Shown here: piece after piece, positions 24,497 to 32,275 of the stretch | Layout of the letters: every line of letters begins with the position of its first letter | Position numbering within the stretch: position 1 is the first letter of the stretch | Source: JABWAJ01 sp046153985 | GTDB lineage: Bacteria; Bacteroidota; Bacteroidia; Chitinophagales; Saprospiraceae | NCBI GenBank assembly: GCA_046153985.1 | Contig: JBJXFD010000656.1 | Coordinates: 1-32,275 of the forward strand | Reading direction: 5' to 3' | DNA length: 32,275 bases | Position numbers and translations under genes: made by a program | The notes under the pieces: generated by a model | The model's input: the letters and a program-made list of their open reading frames with translations, nothing else | What the model was told of the DNA's origin: nothing | Database searches by the model: none

Positions 24497-24621
24497 AGTG
24501 TCTGAGCTTTAGAGCTCGAGAGCAAGGCACGCGAAGACCCCAAAAACGGGAGTTTACTCGCGTAAATGACCGGTTTTGGGGTCGAGCGTAACGCAGCTAT
24601 CGGGCTCTAAAGACAGACACT
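24497..24621. repeat. 125-bp nested inverted repeat
   Basis: Outer arms AGTGTCTG/CAGACACT are extended by CTTTAGAGC/GCTCTAAAG. Middle arms are GACCCCAAAAACGG (24536) and CCGGTTTTGGGGTC (24570), and the inner hairpin is TTTAC-TCGC-GTAAA. All three are concentric, so the transcript could fold into one long interrupted stem. It sits 38 bases upstream of the ATG at 24660. It could be a structured leader, a small RNA or a MITE-like insertion. The remaining sequence of 24175-24496 holds repeat C and nothing else I can assign. Confidence 0.7.
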
Positions 24622-24659
24622 ACGAAACATTTCATCATCAACCAAAAATAATCAAAACC

Positions 24660-25139
24660 ATGGAACTAACACTCAACAAAAAATTGCTTCCTGTTATCCT
24701 GCTGGGGTTGCTATTATTGACCTCCCTGTTGTGGATGGAACCCATATCCAACGAACTTTCCAATGCGCCGGTATTGTCCATGACGCCGTGGGAAAGTTGG
24801 GAAGAAATGGTGCAGGAACCGGTGGAAGAAAGCGGATCAAGCGCTGCCAATGGCGGGAATCCGCAGCACAACAAACTGCGGGATGAAATTGAACGCGCAA
24901 AAAGCAACTTATCGAAAAACGACTACAAAGCGGCAAAGTCCAATTACCGGAAAATGCTGGAGCACCTTGAAAAATTGAAAAATTATAAAAAAGATCCGTT
25001 TAAATTTGACAATCAAGGACTCCTAAAAAACGCCCCGAGCGAGCAGATCCGGCAAAAAATCATTGACGCCCGGGTGGCGCATTTGGAGCAGGAGATTCAA
25101 ACGTTTTACAACAACATCCTTAAAATAATCAATCACTAA
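24660..25139 (+). CDS. Membrane-anchored hypothetical protein
   Basis: A 159-aa protein with one N-terminal membrane segment (about 8-27, KLLPVILLGLLLLTSLLWM), a Ser/Gly-rich linker (ESGSSAANGGN) and a charged helical C-terminal part (ERAKSNLSKNDYKAAKSNY; EHLEKLKNYKK) that looks like one TPR-type hairpin. The frame is open back to 24576, but that would run into the inverted repeat, so the ATG at 24660 is chosen. The next gene begins 1 base after its stop, so the two are one operon. No family is recognised. Confidence 0.7.
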   Translation: MELTLNKKLLPVILLGLLLLTSLLWMEPISNELSNAPVLSMTPWESWEEMVQEPVEESGSSAANGGNPQHNKLRDEIERAKSNLSKNDYKAAKSNYRKMLEHLEKLKNYKKDPFKFDNQGLLKNAPSEQIRQKIIDARVAHLEQEIQTFYNNILKIINH

Positions 25140-25140
25140 T

Positions 25141-25434
25141 ATGTTACTCATCCAGGTTTCTGAACTAGAAAAATCGCTGTCGCTGTTGCTCGAAGCACTG
25201 CGCAAACAGCAGGGCGAAGTCATCGAACTCCCCTCGGTGGACTACTATTGGGCGGTCGCGCCGGAAGAATTGTACAATCCGTATGAAACGCCCGCCCACT
25301 TAACCCTGGGCCAGCTTACCGACGATTTGGAAGAAATGGGCCGGATCGCCAATGGGGAAACGCGTCCGGTAGCTTTAGACTTTGCAAAAGTGAGCGCTAT
25401 TTTGGCCGCTATCGGGCATAAAACAGCGTGGTAA
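25141..25434 (+). CDS. Conserved hypothetical 97-aa protein
   Basis: Sequence MLLIQVSELEKSLSLLLEAL, then the hallmark DYYWAVAPEELYNPYETP and LTLGQLTDDLEEMGRIANGE, ending VSAILAAIGHKTAW. I recall a family of similar size and motif order (DYYW, then LTxGQLxDD, then AxLRAxG) in cyanobacteria and other bacteria, of unknown function. It is soluble and helical. It is co-translated with the membrane-anchored gene immediately upstream (stop and ATG separated by 1 base). Confidence 0.75.
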   Translation: MLLIQVSELEKSLSLLLEALRKQQGEVIELPSVDYYWAVAPEELYNPYETPAHLTLGQLTDDLEEMGRIANGETRPVALDFAKVSAILAAIGHKTAW

Positions 25435-25448
25435 GAATCGTGCGAACC

Positions 25449-25462
25449 AGGGCTAAAGCCCT
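25449..25462 (+). terminator. Short hairpin after the two-gene operon
   Basis: AGGGC-TAAA-GCCCT lies 15 bases past the stop at 25434. No T-run follows, so it is at best a weak terminator. Confidence 0.3.
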
Positions 25463-25492
25463 TCTGAAAGCGGGAGGTAGGTAGGCATAAAA

Positions 25493-25614
25493 ATTACGCG
25501 GAGTTACACAGAGTAAAAGGAGTTTCGCTGAGTTAGGTGTAAAGACTCCGTACACAAGTCTCGCGGAACCTAACTCCGTGAAACTCCGTGCCAACTCCGC
25601 CAAACTCGCGTAAT
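25493..25614. repeat. Long imperfect inverted repeat (ACTCCGxGxAA type)
   Basis: The left arm 25493-25538 (ATTACGCGGAGTTACAC... to AGTTAGGT) pairs with 25568-25614 (ACCTAACTCCGTGAAACTCC... to CGCGTAAT) over about 46 bases with mismatches. The arms are made of repeating GGAGTT/AACTCC words. The loop holds a second small hairpin AGACT/AGTCT. It accounts for most of the gene-free stretch 25435-25860; the short frames crossing it are not protein-like. Confidence 0.7.
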
Positions 25615-25860
25615 CCTTAACCGTGCCGAGATTATCCCGGGCAATTGATAGCCACAATGCTATACGGTCACTCCTCCCGACTCGATCACACAAAATAAAC
25701 TCCAGCGACGAAATGCCTCTTTTGTGCTTCCTGATTATACCCATTCTCCATTGTTTTTCTATCTTTGGAGAGCTATGGACAGCATGTACGGACTACCTCC
25801 TATGCGCTGATAAAGCAAAAAACAAACTTCCCATAATCCTCAAATCACATCAGCTCAAAA

Positions 25861-27612
25861 GTGCCATTACACATCAACATAGAAGACCTCCTCTCTGCCC
25901 GAACGGTCGAATCAGACCGCATTGAATTCAAAGAAGGCTGGAATCCGGATGCGGTTTACCGCAGCATCTGTGCGTTTGCCAATGACTTTGATAACATTGG
26001 CGGCGGGTACATTCTGATTGGAGTTGCTGAAAACCCGGTGACCAAAACGGCCATGCGACCGGTGAAAGGACTTTCCACCAAACAAATTGGGGCCATCCAG
26101 CAAGAAATGATTGGCTTCAATAACTTGATGAAGCCTTACTATGCGCCCAGGTTGTTTGTCGAAGCGGTAGACGGGCAGCAAATCATCGTGCTTTGGATCA
26201 ACGGCGGCGGCGAAAGACCTTATGAGATTCCCGAAACCATTACCGCAAAACATAAAATCTGGAAATACTTCATCCGCAAATACGCCAGTTCCATTGAAGC
26301 AAAAGGAGCCGAGAAAGAAGAGCTGATCTCGTTGGCCAACAATACTCCTTTTGACGACCGCATCAACACAGGCGCTAAGGTCTCCGATCTTTCGCTGCTT
26401 CGGTTAAAAGACTACCTGCAAAAGGTAAACAGCAAATTAGCGGCGGAAGTCGGGCTGCAAAAGGATGTGGAAATATTGACGCAAATGGCTTTGGTTGCAG
26501 GTCCTGCTGAAAACGTCTTTCCCCGCAACGTTGCCCTGATGCTCTTTACCGATGCACCTCATCAGTATTTTCCTTATTCCTGGGTGGAAATTGTCCATTT
26601 TCCCAAGGGCGCCGGCGACAAAGAATTCACGGAGAAAAAAATTGAAGGGCCGGTACACCAGCAAATCATAGACACGTTAGCCTGGCTTAAATCCCATTTT
26701 TTGCAGGAAAAGGTCATGAAGCTGCCCAACCAGGCAGAAGCGGCCAGGGCTTGGAATTATCCCTACCCTGCATTAGAAGAAGCGGTGGCCAACTGCCTTT
26801 ACCACCGCAACTACCAGGAACGGGAGCCGGTTAAAATCCGGGTTGAACCCCACGCCATCATTATGTACAATTGCGGCGGTCCCGACCGCTCCATTAAACG
26901 GGAAGATTTCGCTTCAGGCAGAGCCATTCCCAAGCGCTACCGCAACAGACGCCTGGGCGATTTTCTGAAAGAACTCAAACTCACTGAAGGGCATTCCACT
27001 GGTCTGCCAGCCATGCGAAAAGCCATGTACCAAAATGGCTCTCCAGAGCCGGTATTTGATTTTGACGAAGAGCGCACCTGGTTTCAGGTGACGCTGCCGG
27101 TACATGTTGCGTTTGAGCAAAAGCAGGCAGTCATCTTCGACCTGGCGCAAGTAAAGTGGAACTTGGAAGGGATTGATCGCCTATTAGATGAGGTACTTGA
27201 AAAAACAGGTTTTGATAATGTGGGCGGGGTAGGTGGTGACCAAGCTGGTGGTATAGCTGGTGGTATAGCTGAATTTGATTTAGTTGTTGACAGTCAAGTG
27301 TTTGATGCTATTGAGCAAATAGGTAGAGATACAGCTGGTGGTATAGCTGGTGGTATAGCTGGTAGTAGTATAGATGATAAATTGCAGGAAGTTTTAAGGA
27401 TAGCAAAAGAACCGACGAGTAGAAGCACTATCTTAAAAGGCTTGAACTTGAGTAATCGTGCTAAAAACTTTGAAACGTATATACAGCCATTGGTAGCTAT
27501 AAACTGGCTCACTATGACCCTGCCCCACAAACCCACCAGCCCCAACCAACAATACCTGGCCACGCTGAAAGGACGGCTGTTGCTCGCATTTTTGCAAAAA
27601 AAGGGTGTGTAG
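25861..27612 (+). CDS. Schlafen/AlbA_2-domain protein with HATPase-like domain
   Basis: A 583-aa soluble protein with a GTG start. Residues about 10-130 are an AlbA_2 (Schlafen-like) domain: ESDRIEFKEGW, FANDFDNIGGGYILIGV. Residues about 300-425 resemble the C-terminal ATP-binding region of RecG-related putative transcriptional regulators (EEAVANCLYHRNYQ; GGPDRSIKREDFASGRAIP; EGHSTGLPAMRKAM; WFQVTLPVH). A flexible GGIAGGIA-rich linker (about 460-500) follows, then a winged-helix-like end (SRSTILKGLNLSNRAKNFETY). Such proteins are annotated as putative DNA-binding regulators, and related domains occur in defence systems. The linker and winged helix are encoded by AT-rich DNA with different codon use from the rest. 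Confidence 0.85.
   Translation: MPLHINIEDLLSARTVESDRIEFKEGWNPDAVYRSICAFANDFDNIGGGYILIGVAENPVTKTAMRPVKGLSTKQIGAIQQEMIGFNNLMKPYYAPRLFVEAVDGQQIIVLWINGGGERPYEIPETITAKHKIWKYFIRKYASSIEAKGAEKEELISLANNTPFDDRINTGAKVSDLSLLRLKDYLQKVNSKLAAEVGLQKDVEILTQMALVAGPAENVFPRNVALMLFTDAPHQYFPYSWVEIVHFPKGAGDKEFTEKKIEGPVHQQIIDTLAWLKSHFLQEKVMKLPNQAEAARAWNYPYPALEEAVANCLYHRNYQEREPVKIRVEPHAIIMYNCGGPDRSIKREDFASGRAIPKRYRNRRLGDFLKELKLTEGHSTGLPAMRKAMYQNGSPEPVFDFDEERTWFQVTLPVHVAFEQKQAVIFDLAQVKWNLEGIDRLLDEVLEKTGFDNVGGVGGDQAGGIAGGIAEFDLVVDSQVFDAIEQIGRDTAGGIAGGIAGSSIDDKLQEVLRIAKEPTSRSTILKGLNLSNRAKNFETYIQPLVAINWLTMTLPHKPTSPNQQYLATLKGRLLLAFLQKKGV
27244..27360 (+). repeat. In-frame 27-bp direct repeats encoding GGIA units
   Basis: A 27-base block made of GCTGGTGGTATA twice plus GCT occurs at 27244-27270 and identically at 27334-27360, 90 bases apart. 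Both are in frame in the AlbA_2 gene and encode the AGGIAGGIA linker, so the number of units could vary by slippage or recombination. Confidence 0.8.
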
Positions 27613-27680
27613 CCGAGGCATGGATGATGGGGAAGCTGGTGGCCAGCGAGTAGCACAGAAAGTTGCTTGTAGTTATCTTC

Positions 27681-30635
27681 CTACTCAAACCGCCCATCCC
27701 TCAAATAAGGCAACCGTTCCAAATACTGCACCACAAGACTCACCACCCCAAACTCCTCCGTCACCTTACCCTGAACCAAATAAATCCCCGTCCCTTTGGT
27801 CGGGTATTGCTTCATTTCCCCCGGAAAAATGACCGAGTTGAAATAGTCGCCGTCCGCGTCGTACCAGGCATCAAAGCCCATCAGTTCGTGCTGTTTGGTG
27901 GAAGTGGTTTTGCGGCAGATGGAATAGCCGAGCAGGTTGACGGACTTGCCAATGTGGCTGGCGAGGTCGCAGGCTTTGACCAGCCGGAGGTTTTTACCGG
28001 CCAGAAATGCCGGGTCCAGCAACGCGAACGGAGAACAAAGCGGGAATTTCAACAATTCGATTTCGTCAAAAGCCTGATCGTATGGGCCTTCGGTGAGCGG
28101 CGGCAGGATGAAGTTTTCGGTCGGCGTTTCAAAAAAAGCAGCCGTTTGTGTGAACTTGCTGGCGTTCGGGTTGCGGGTCTTGTTTTTCTCCCACATGAGC
28201 TGGTATTTGTTGCGTCCGGTGAAGCGGAAAGCGTTGATTTTGATGAGCAGTTCCAACTGTGTGACCGACAGTGCGATGCGCCCGGTAAAATCTTCCAGGC
28301 TTTTGTAGGGGCCGCTTTTTTTGCGCTGGTAGGCGATTTCTTCGGCCAGGTTCTTTTCCAATCCCTGGATAAAAACAAGTCCGATGTAGATGTTTTTGCC
28401 CTCGATGCGGGCGAGCAGGTCGCTGTGGTTGACGCAGGGCGGGTGGATGACAGCGCCCCATCTTTTGGCTTCGTGCAGGTAGATTTCCGTGCGGTAAAAC
28501 CCGCCGAAATTGTTGATGACCGCCGTCAGAAACTCCAGCGGGTAATGGGCTTTCAGGTACAAATCCTGAAAAGAAAGCACCGTGAACGCCGCCGAATGCG
28601 CTTTGCAAAAAGAATACCCGGCAAAGCTCTCGATTTGCCGCCAGACCTCCCGACTCAGCTCATCCGTCCGGCCTTTTTCCTTGCAGCCCTGAAAAAACTT
28701 CTCTTTCAACTGCTCAAAGGTTTCCGAATTCCGGCGTTTGCCGCTCATGATTTTGCGCAAATGGTCGCTTTCGGCTAAGGACAGTCCCGCAAAATCGTGG
28801 CAAATTTTCATCACATCCTCCTGGAAAACCATGATGCCGTAGGTCTCCGACAAGTTTTCCTTAAAAGTCGGGTGCAGGTACTCAAACCCATACGGGTGTT
28901 TGTGGCGCTGAAGGTATTCCCGCATCATACCCGAACTTGCCACGCCGGGCCGGATGATGCTGGAAGCAATCACCAGGTCGGGGTAATTGTCGCACTGCAT
29001 TTTGGGCAGCAGCTCCCGCATGTTGGGCGATTCGGCGTAAAAAATGCCGACGGTGTCGCCGGTTTTAAGCAGCGTTTTGACTTTTTCATCGGCGTAGATG
29101 GTTTCCGTATCGGTCACATCCACCGCTTTGCCCTGATTTTCGCGGATATAAGTCACGGCGTCCCGGATATGGGAAAGTCCGCACTGGCCCAGGATGTCAA
29201 ACTTGTTGAACCCCCAATCCTCGGCGGTGTACATGTCAAAATGCACAATGGGAAAGCCAAACGGCATCGGGCGCAGGGCAGAGTAGTAATAGAACGGCGC
29301 CTGGGAAATGATGACGCCAGACGAGTGGACAGAAAGTTCATTGGGCATGTTTTCCAGCCGGTGGCCGTATTCCCAGATTTTGCGCGACAGCTCGTGGTGT
29401 TCATCCGGGTTGAGCGGATTGGCCACAATTTTCCCGATCTCCTCTTTGGGCAGCCCAAAAACCTTGCCGACTTCCCAAACAATGGAGCGAAACTGGAAGG
29501 TGTCGTAGGTACACACAAAAGCGGTGTGGTGCTTGCCGTAGCGTTTGAACAGGTAGTCCAAAATCAGGTGGCGCTGATCGGAGGGAAAATCCACGTCGAA
29601 ATCGGGTGGCGAAGAGCGCTGTTCGTTGATGAAGCGCTCAAAATAGAGGTTCAGCCCGATGGGGTCCACATCGGTGATGCCGATGCAGTAAGCCACAATG
29701 CTGTTGGCGCCGCTGCCCCTGCCCACATGGAAAATGCCGCTGTAACCGGCGTACTTGATCACATCCCAAACGATGAGAAAATAAGCGGTAAAGCCCAATT
29801 GATGGATCAGTTTCAGTTCCTTTTCCACCCGGGCTTGCGCCTCTTTGTTGCGTTTGTCGTACCGCCGCAGCGTGCCTTCCCGGGCGAGTTTGCGCAACAG
29901 CGCTTCGTCCTCTTCTTTGCTGCCGGTGAAGGTCTGGCGGTTGTGCCGCAAGTCTTTTTTGAAATCAATGGAACAGGCGCGCACCACCTGGGCGGTGTTT
30001 TGAACGATCTGCGGGTACAACTCGTAGGCTTTCAGCAAGCGTTTCACCTCAAATAACCGTTCATAAGGCCCGGCGCAGTCTTCTTTTTTTAAGCGGGTGA
30101 TGAGTTCGTTTTTGCCGATGGCCCGCAGGATTTTATGCAGTTCAAAATCGGCTGCTTCGGCAAACGTGACCGGGCAAAGCGCCACCAACCGGGTCAGGTG
30201 ATTTTTCAATTCGGAACTAAACAGTTTCCGGACATTTTCGGGCCGAATGCCGATGTATTCGTCCGCATGAAAATGCTCGATGGGCTTGACCGCTTTGGGG
30301 TAAATGATGAAGACATTTTCCAGTTTGGGCGCTACGGCAGCCAACGGCTTTTGGTAGCTCCCGGAAAGCAGTTGGTTGAGTTCGTAAAACCCCTTCCAGT
30401 TTTTGGCTAATCCGATGTACAACAGTTCGTGCCGTTCATTTCTGAATTCGATGCCGACCATGGGTTTGATGCCGTGTTTTTTGCACGCCCGCACAAATTC
30501 AAAAGCCCCGGAAACATTGTTGATGTCGGTGAGGGCCAGGGTTTTAATGCCCTTTTCCTTTGCAGCCAACACCAGCGCTTCCGGTGACAGAATTCCGTAG
30601 TTGAGACTAAAATAGCTGTGGCAGTTCAGATACAT
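27681..30635 (-). CDS. dnaE: Error-prone DNA polymerase III alpha-type (short DnaE)
   Basis: A 984-aa C-family DNA polymerase, shorter than replicative DnaE (about 1160) and similar in length to the DnaE of mutagenesis cassettes. The N-terminal PHP domain starts MYLNCHSYFSLNYG; by comparison with active PHP sites, N3-C4-H and TDIN (37-40) lack two of the usual metal-binding histidines, so nuclease function is doubtful. The catalytic palm has GRGSGANS (306-312) and PPDFDVDF with D347 and D349; a third aspartate lies in KFDILG. A C-terminal OB-like part (VNLLGYSICRK; GTGIYLVQGKV) is present. It lies downstream of dinB on the same strand, separated by a long hairpin. The pair likely performs translesion synthesis. 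Confidence 0.92.
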   Translation of the reverse strand: MYLNCHSYFSLNYGILSPEALVLAAKEKGIKTLALTDINNVSGAFEFVRACKKHGIKPMVGIEFRNERHELLYIGLAKNWKGFYELNQLLSGSYQKPLAAVAPKLENVFIIYPKAVKPIEHFHADEYIGIRPENVRKLFSSELKNHLTRLVALCPVTFAEAADFELHKILRAIGKNELITRLKKEDCAGPYERLFEVKRLLKAYELYPQIVQNTAQVVRACSIDFKKDLRHNRQTFTGSKEEDEALLRKLAREGTLRRYDKRNKEAQARVEKELKLIHQLGFTAYFLIVWDVIKYAGYSGIFHVGRGSGANSIVAYCIGITDVDPIGLNLYFERFINEQRSSPPDFDVDFPSDQRHLILDYLFKRYGKHHTAFVCTYDTFQFRSIVWEVGKVFGLPKEEIGKIVANPLNPDEHHELSRKIWEYGHRLENMPNELSVHSSGVIISQAPFYYYSALRPMPFGFPIVHFDMYTAEDWGFNKFDILGQCGLSHIRDAVTYIRENQGKAVDVTDTETIYADEKVKTLLKTGDTVGIFYAESPNMRELLPKMQCDNYPDLVIASSIIRPGVASSGMMREYLQRHKHPYGFEYLHPTFKENLSETYGIMVFQEDVMKICHDFAGLSLAESDHLRKIMSGKRRNSETFEQLKEKFFQGCKEKGRTDELSREVWRQIESFAGYSFCKAHSAAFTVLSFQDLYLKAHYPLEFLTAVINNFGGFYRTEIYLHEAKRWGAVIHPPCVNHSDLLARIEGKNIYIGLVFIQGLEKNLAEEIAYQRKKSGPYKSLEDFTGRIALSVTQLELLIKINAFRFTGRNKYQLMWEKNKTRNPNASKFTQTAAFFETPTENFILPPLTEGPYDQAFDEIELLKFPLCSPFALLDPAFLAGKNLRLVKACDLASHIGKSVNLLGYSICRKTTSTKQHELMGFDAWYDADGDYFNSVIFPGEMKQYPTKGTGIYLVQGKVTEEFGVVSLVVQYLERLPYLRDGRFE

Positions 30636-30734
30636 TGTTTAGATCATAGTGTCGTTTCATAGTGTATCCTGCTGCTGTTTGTGGATTAATTCGTGTTTGT
30701 TGAGGGTCTGTTCTACTACATAGGTAATTATTTA

Positions 30735-30838
30735 TTTTACCACATAGACCACATAGTTGTTTTCACATAGTTCACATAGGCGGCTTCCCTGTGCTATGTG
30801 AACTATGTGAAAACCCCTATGTGAACTATGTGGTAAAA
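30735..30838. repeat. 45-bp inverted repeat built of CACATAG units
   Basis: The left arm 30735-30779 (TTTTACCACATAG ... TTCACATAG) pairs with 30794-30838 with few mismatches; each arm contains about four CACATAG or CTATGTG words, and the loop is 14 bases. It starts 4 bases past the dinB stop and ends about 100 bases before dnaE. It could terminate dinB transcription or regulate read-through into dnaE. The rest of 30636-30841 has no visible feature. Confidence 0.8.
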
Positions 30839-30841
30839 AAG

Positions 30842-31984
30842 CTAAATCGTGGAGGCCCATTTAACGGCATTTACCCCAAAACGCCGCCGCACCTGATCCA
30901 AAGCCTGGAGGAGGTCAATTTCTTTTGGTGTATCGTCCAATAAACTGATTTGCAGGTTTCCCCGAACTAAGCCGGAAAACCGAACCCCGACCAAGCGCAC
31001 CAACTGCCGGCGGGTGTAGAGTTGATCAAACAAGCTCAGCACAACCGCGAGCAGCGCCTGATCATTGGCCGTGTAGGGGATTTGCTTTTGCCGGGTATAG
31101 GTCTGAAAATCTGTGTAGCGGATTTTGACGGTGATGCAGGACGTGAGTTTGCCGGAATTCCTTAACGTGAAGGCCAGTTTACTCGTCAGGTCCATCAACT
31201 GGGCTTTCAGAAACCCCACTTCAATGGTATCAGTCTGAAAAGTGCATTCTTTGGAAATGGTTTTTTCTTCGTGGTAAGGCACCACCTGCGAGCGGTCTAT
31301 GCCGTTGGCGTGTTCCCAAAGGGTCGCGCCGTATTTGCCGAATTCCCGTTCCAGGAGTTTTCTGGGAATTTCGCTCAACACGCCGATCTGACGGATGCCC
31401 ATATAAATCAATTTCCGGGCATTCACCTCCCCTACGCCGTGCATTTTGCTGATGTGGAGCGGCGACAGGAACGGCTTTTCGTGGCCTGGTTCGACCCATT
31501 TTTCACCGCAGGGTTTGGCTGCATTGGTCGCCATTTTGGAGACAAACCGGTTGACCGACACGCCGCCGGAAACCGGCAAACCGGATTCCCGCAGGATGAG
31601 TTGCCGCAGTTCGCCCGACCATTTAAAAGTTCCGAAATGGCGCTCTAAACCGGTCAGATCCAAGTCAAATTCGTCAATGGAGTTTTTGGAAAACAGCGGG
31701 GCCTGCCCGGCAATGATTTCGGTAACGAGCCGGGATTCTTTCGAATAGGCGTCCATATCCCCGCGCAAATAAACGGCTTCGGGGCAAAGCCGCCGGGCCA
31801 GCTTCATCGGCATGCCCGAACCCACGCCGAATTTACGGGCCTCATAGCTACACGAGGAGACCACGCCCCTGTCGCTTCCCCCTCCGATGATGACCGGTTT
31901 GTCTTTCAATCTGCTATCCCGCTTCCGTTCGACGGACACAAAAAAGGTGTCCATGTCGAGGTGCAGCACTGCCCTATCAACCAT
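30842..31984 (-). CDS. dinB: Y-family DNA polymerase IV (DinB)
   Basis: A 380-aa translesion polymerase. The palm motif HLDMDTFFVSVE carries the first metal ligand D10, and SIDEFDLDL (102-110) gives the catalytic D104-E105. CSYEARKFGVGSGMP and the fingers/palm motif SGGVSVNRFVSKMATNAAKP are typical, as are HISKMHGVGEVNARKL (helix-hairpin-helix thumb) and the C-terminal little-finger domain. No clear beta-clamp-binding tail was identified. It precedes dnaE as in Bacteroidota mutagenesis cassettes. The upstream repressor gene often found there is not seen before the window ends. Confidence 0.93.
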   Translation of the reverse strand: MVDRAVLHLDMDTFFVSVERKRDSRLKDKPVIIGGGSDRGVVSSCSYEARKFGVGSGMPMKLARRLCPEAVYLRGDMDAYSKESRLVTEIIAGQAPLFSKNSIDEFDLDLTGLERHFGTFKWSGELRQLILRESGLPVSGGVSVNRFVSKMATNAAKPCGEKWVEPGHEKPFLSPLHISKMHGVGEVNARKLIYMGIRQIGVLSEIPRKLLEREFGKYGATLWEHANGIDRSQVVPYHEEKTISKECTFQTDTIEVGFLKAQLMDLTSKLAFTLRNSGKLTSCITVKIRYTDFQTYTRQKQIPYTANDQALLAVVLSLFDQLYTRRQLVRLVGVRFSGLVRGNLQISLLDDTPKEIDLLQALDQVRRRFGVNAVKWASTI

Positions 31985-32030
31985 GATTGTGTGTTAAGTT
32001 TTCTCCGAGTATGTTCGGATGGGCAATTTA

Positions 32031-32045
32031 AAAACAAATTGTTTT
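32031..32045. promoter_or_regulatory. Palindrome AAAACAA-A-TTGTTTT upstream of dinB
   Basis: A perfect 7-1-7 inverted repeat 47 bases before the dinB start. Position and symmetry suit an operator for a LexA-like or S24/XRE repressor; it is not a known SOS box. Confidence 0.35.
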
Positions 32046-32148
32046 GTTTTTAGAATAACGAGGTGCTTTTGTTCAGATTTAGGTTTAACTTATTTGTAGT
32101 GGAGCAGGGGGGATGGGGGGCGGTGCACCAATAATATTAAATAACAAA

Positions 32149-32178
32149 AGCCATCCTGAATGAAAATTCGGAATGGCT
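32149..32178 (-). terminator. Hairpin terminator for a minus-strand gene beyond the window
   Basis: AGCCATCCTGAAT and ATTCGGAATGGCT flank GAAA, with 11 of 13 bases paired. On the minus strand the stem is followed by TTTTGTTATTT, as expected for rho-independent termination of a gene to the right. The remainder of 31985-32275 holds no gene that I can see. Confidence 0.55.
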
Positions 32179-32275
32179 CCTGTTGATGGGCAGATGCGCT
32201 CCAACCCGGCGTATTTTATTGATTATTGACGATTATAGGATTGATGATGGCCAATGTGGGCATCCGTAACCTTCG

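Noticed and set aside
24497..24621. Nested inverted repeat as a retron msr-msd RNA
   Set aside because: No reverse transcriptase gene lies in the window and the branching-guanosine context could not be identified.
24576..24659. Longer N-terminus for the gene at 24660
   Set aside because: The extension would be encoded by the right arm of the inverted repeat and would bury the membrane anchor behind a polar stretch.
25623..25925. 100-codon plus-strand ORF before the AlbA_2 gene
   Set aside because: It overlaps the true gene start in another frame and has no protein-like character.

Overview
The window looks like a chromosomal segment of a Bacteroidota bacterium, probably of the Saprospiria/Cytophagia type. 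The supporting signs are a TonB-dependent receptor with an N-terminal carboxypeptidase-regulatory-like domain, no Shine-Dalgarno sequences, a TAnnTTTG-type promoter, and a mutagenesis pair of a short DnaE and a Y-family polymerase. No species is assigned. No rRNA, tRNA or CRISPR array was recognised.

Layout. (1) 1-687 holds no gene: a perfect hairpin at the left edge, then three tandem ~134-bp units. (2) 688-4956 (+) encodes a fused Fe-S/FAD/molybdopterin hydroxylase of the xanthine dehydrogenase family whose pocket residues are unusual. (3) 4970-12404 (all -) is a phosphorus-acquisition locus: TonB-dependent receptor, beta-propeller phytase lipoprotein, then PstS-PstC-PstA-PstB. The pstSCA genes overlap by ATGA junctions and pstB follows after 1 nt. 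(4) 12541-13980 (-) is a secreted S41 peptidase. (5) 14.1-24.1 kb is an accessory island with every gene on the minus strand and several stretches much more AT-rich than the flanks. It holds an HNH-nuclease pair, a possibly truncated hypothetical gene, a HEPN-like protein with an AbiC-like membrane protein, a 602-aa TPR protein, a second AbiC-like protein with an overlooked 59-aa membrane ORF, and a unit of XRE regulator, P-loop kinase-like protein and membrane coiled-coil protein. (6) 24.1-27.6 kb (+) carries a structured non-coding stretch, a two-gene hypothetical operon and a Schlafen/AlbA-type ATPase. (7) 27681-31984 (-) is dinB followed by a short dnaE.

The most notable feature is the organisation of the island. 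Each of its six gene units has, just beyond its 3' end, a copy of the same ~85-bp hairpin-bearing repeat (repeat A), always in the same orientation relative to the genes. Another dispersed repeat (repeat C) occurs once on each side of the island, as direct repeats. Gene plus 3' repeat is the plan of an integron cassette array, but the repeats do not look like attC sites and no integrase is visible. Together with HEPN, AbiC-like, HNH and TPR content, this suggests a cassette-like conflict or defence island. The arrangement is seen directly; mobility and defence function are inferred.

The phosphorus locus reads as a coherent pathway: outer-membrane uptake, phytate hydrolysis at the surface or periplasm, phosphate capture by PstS, and ATP-driven import by PstCAB. 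dinB-dnaE is a Bacteroidota-style error-prone synthesis pair; its usual LexA-like or S24 regulator is not in the window, although a 7-1-7 palindrome lies upstream of dinB.
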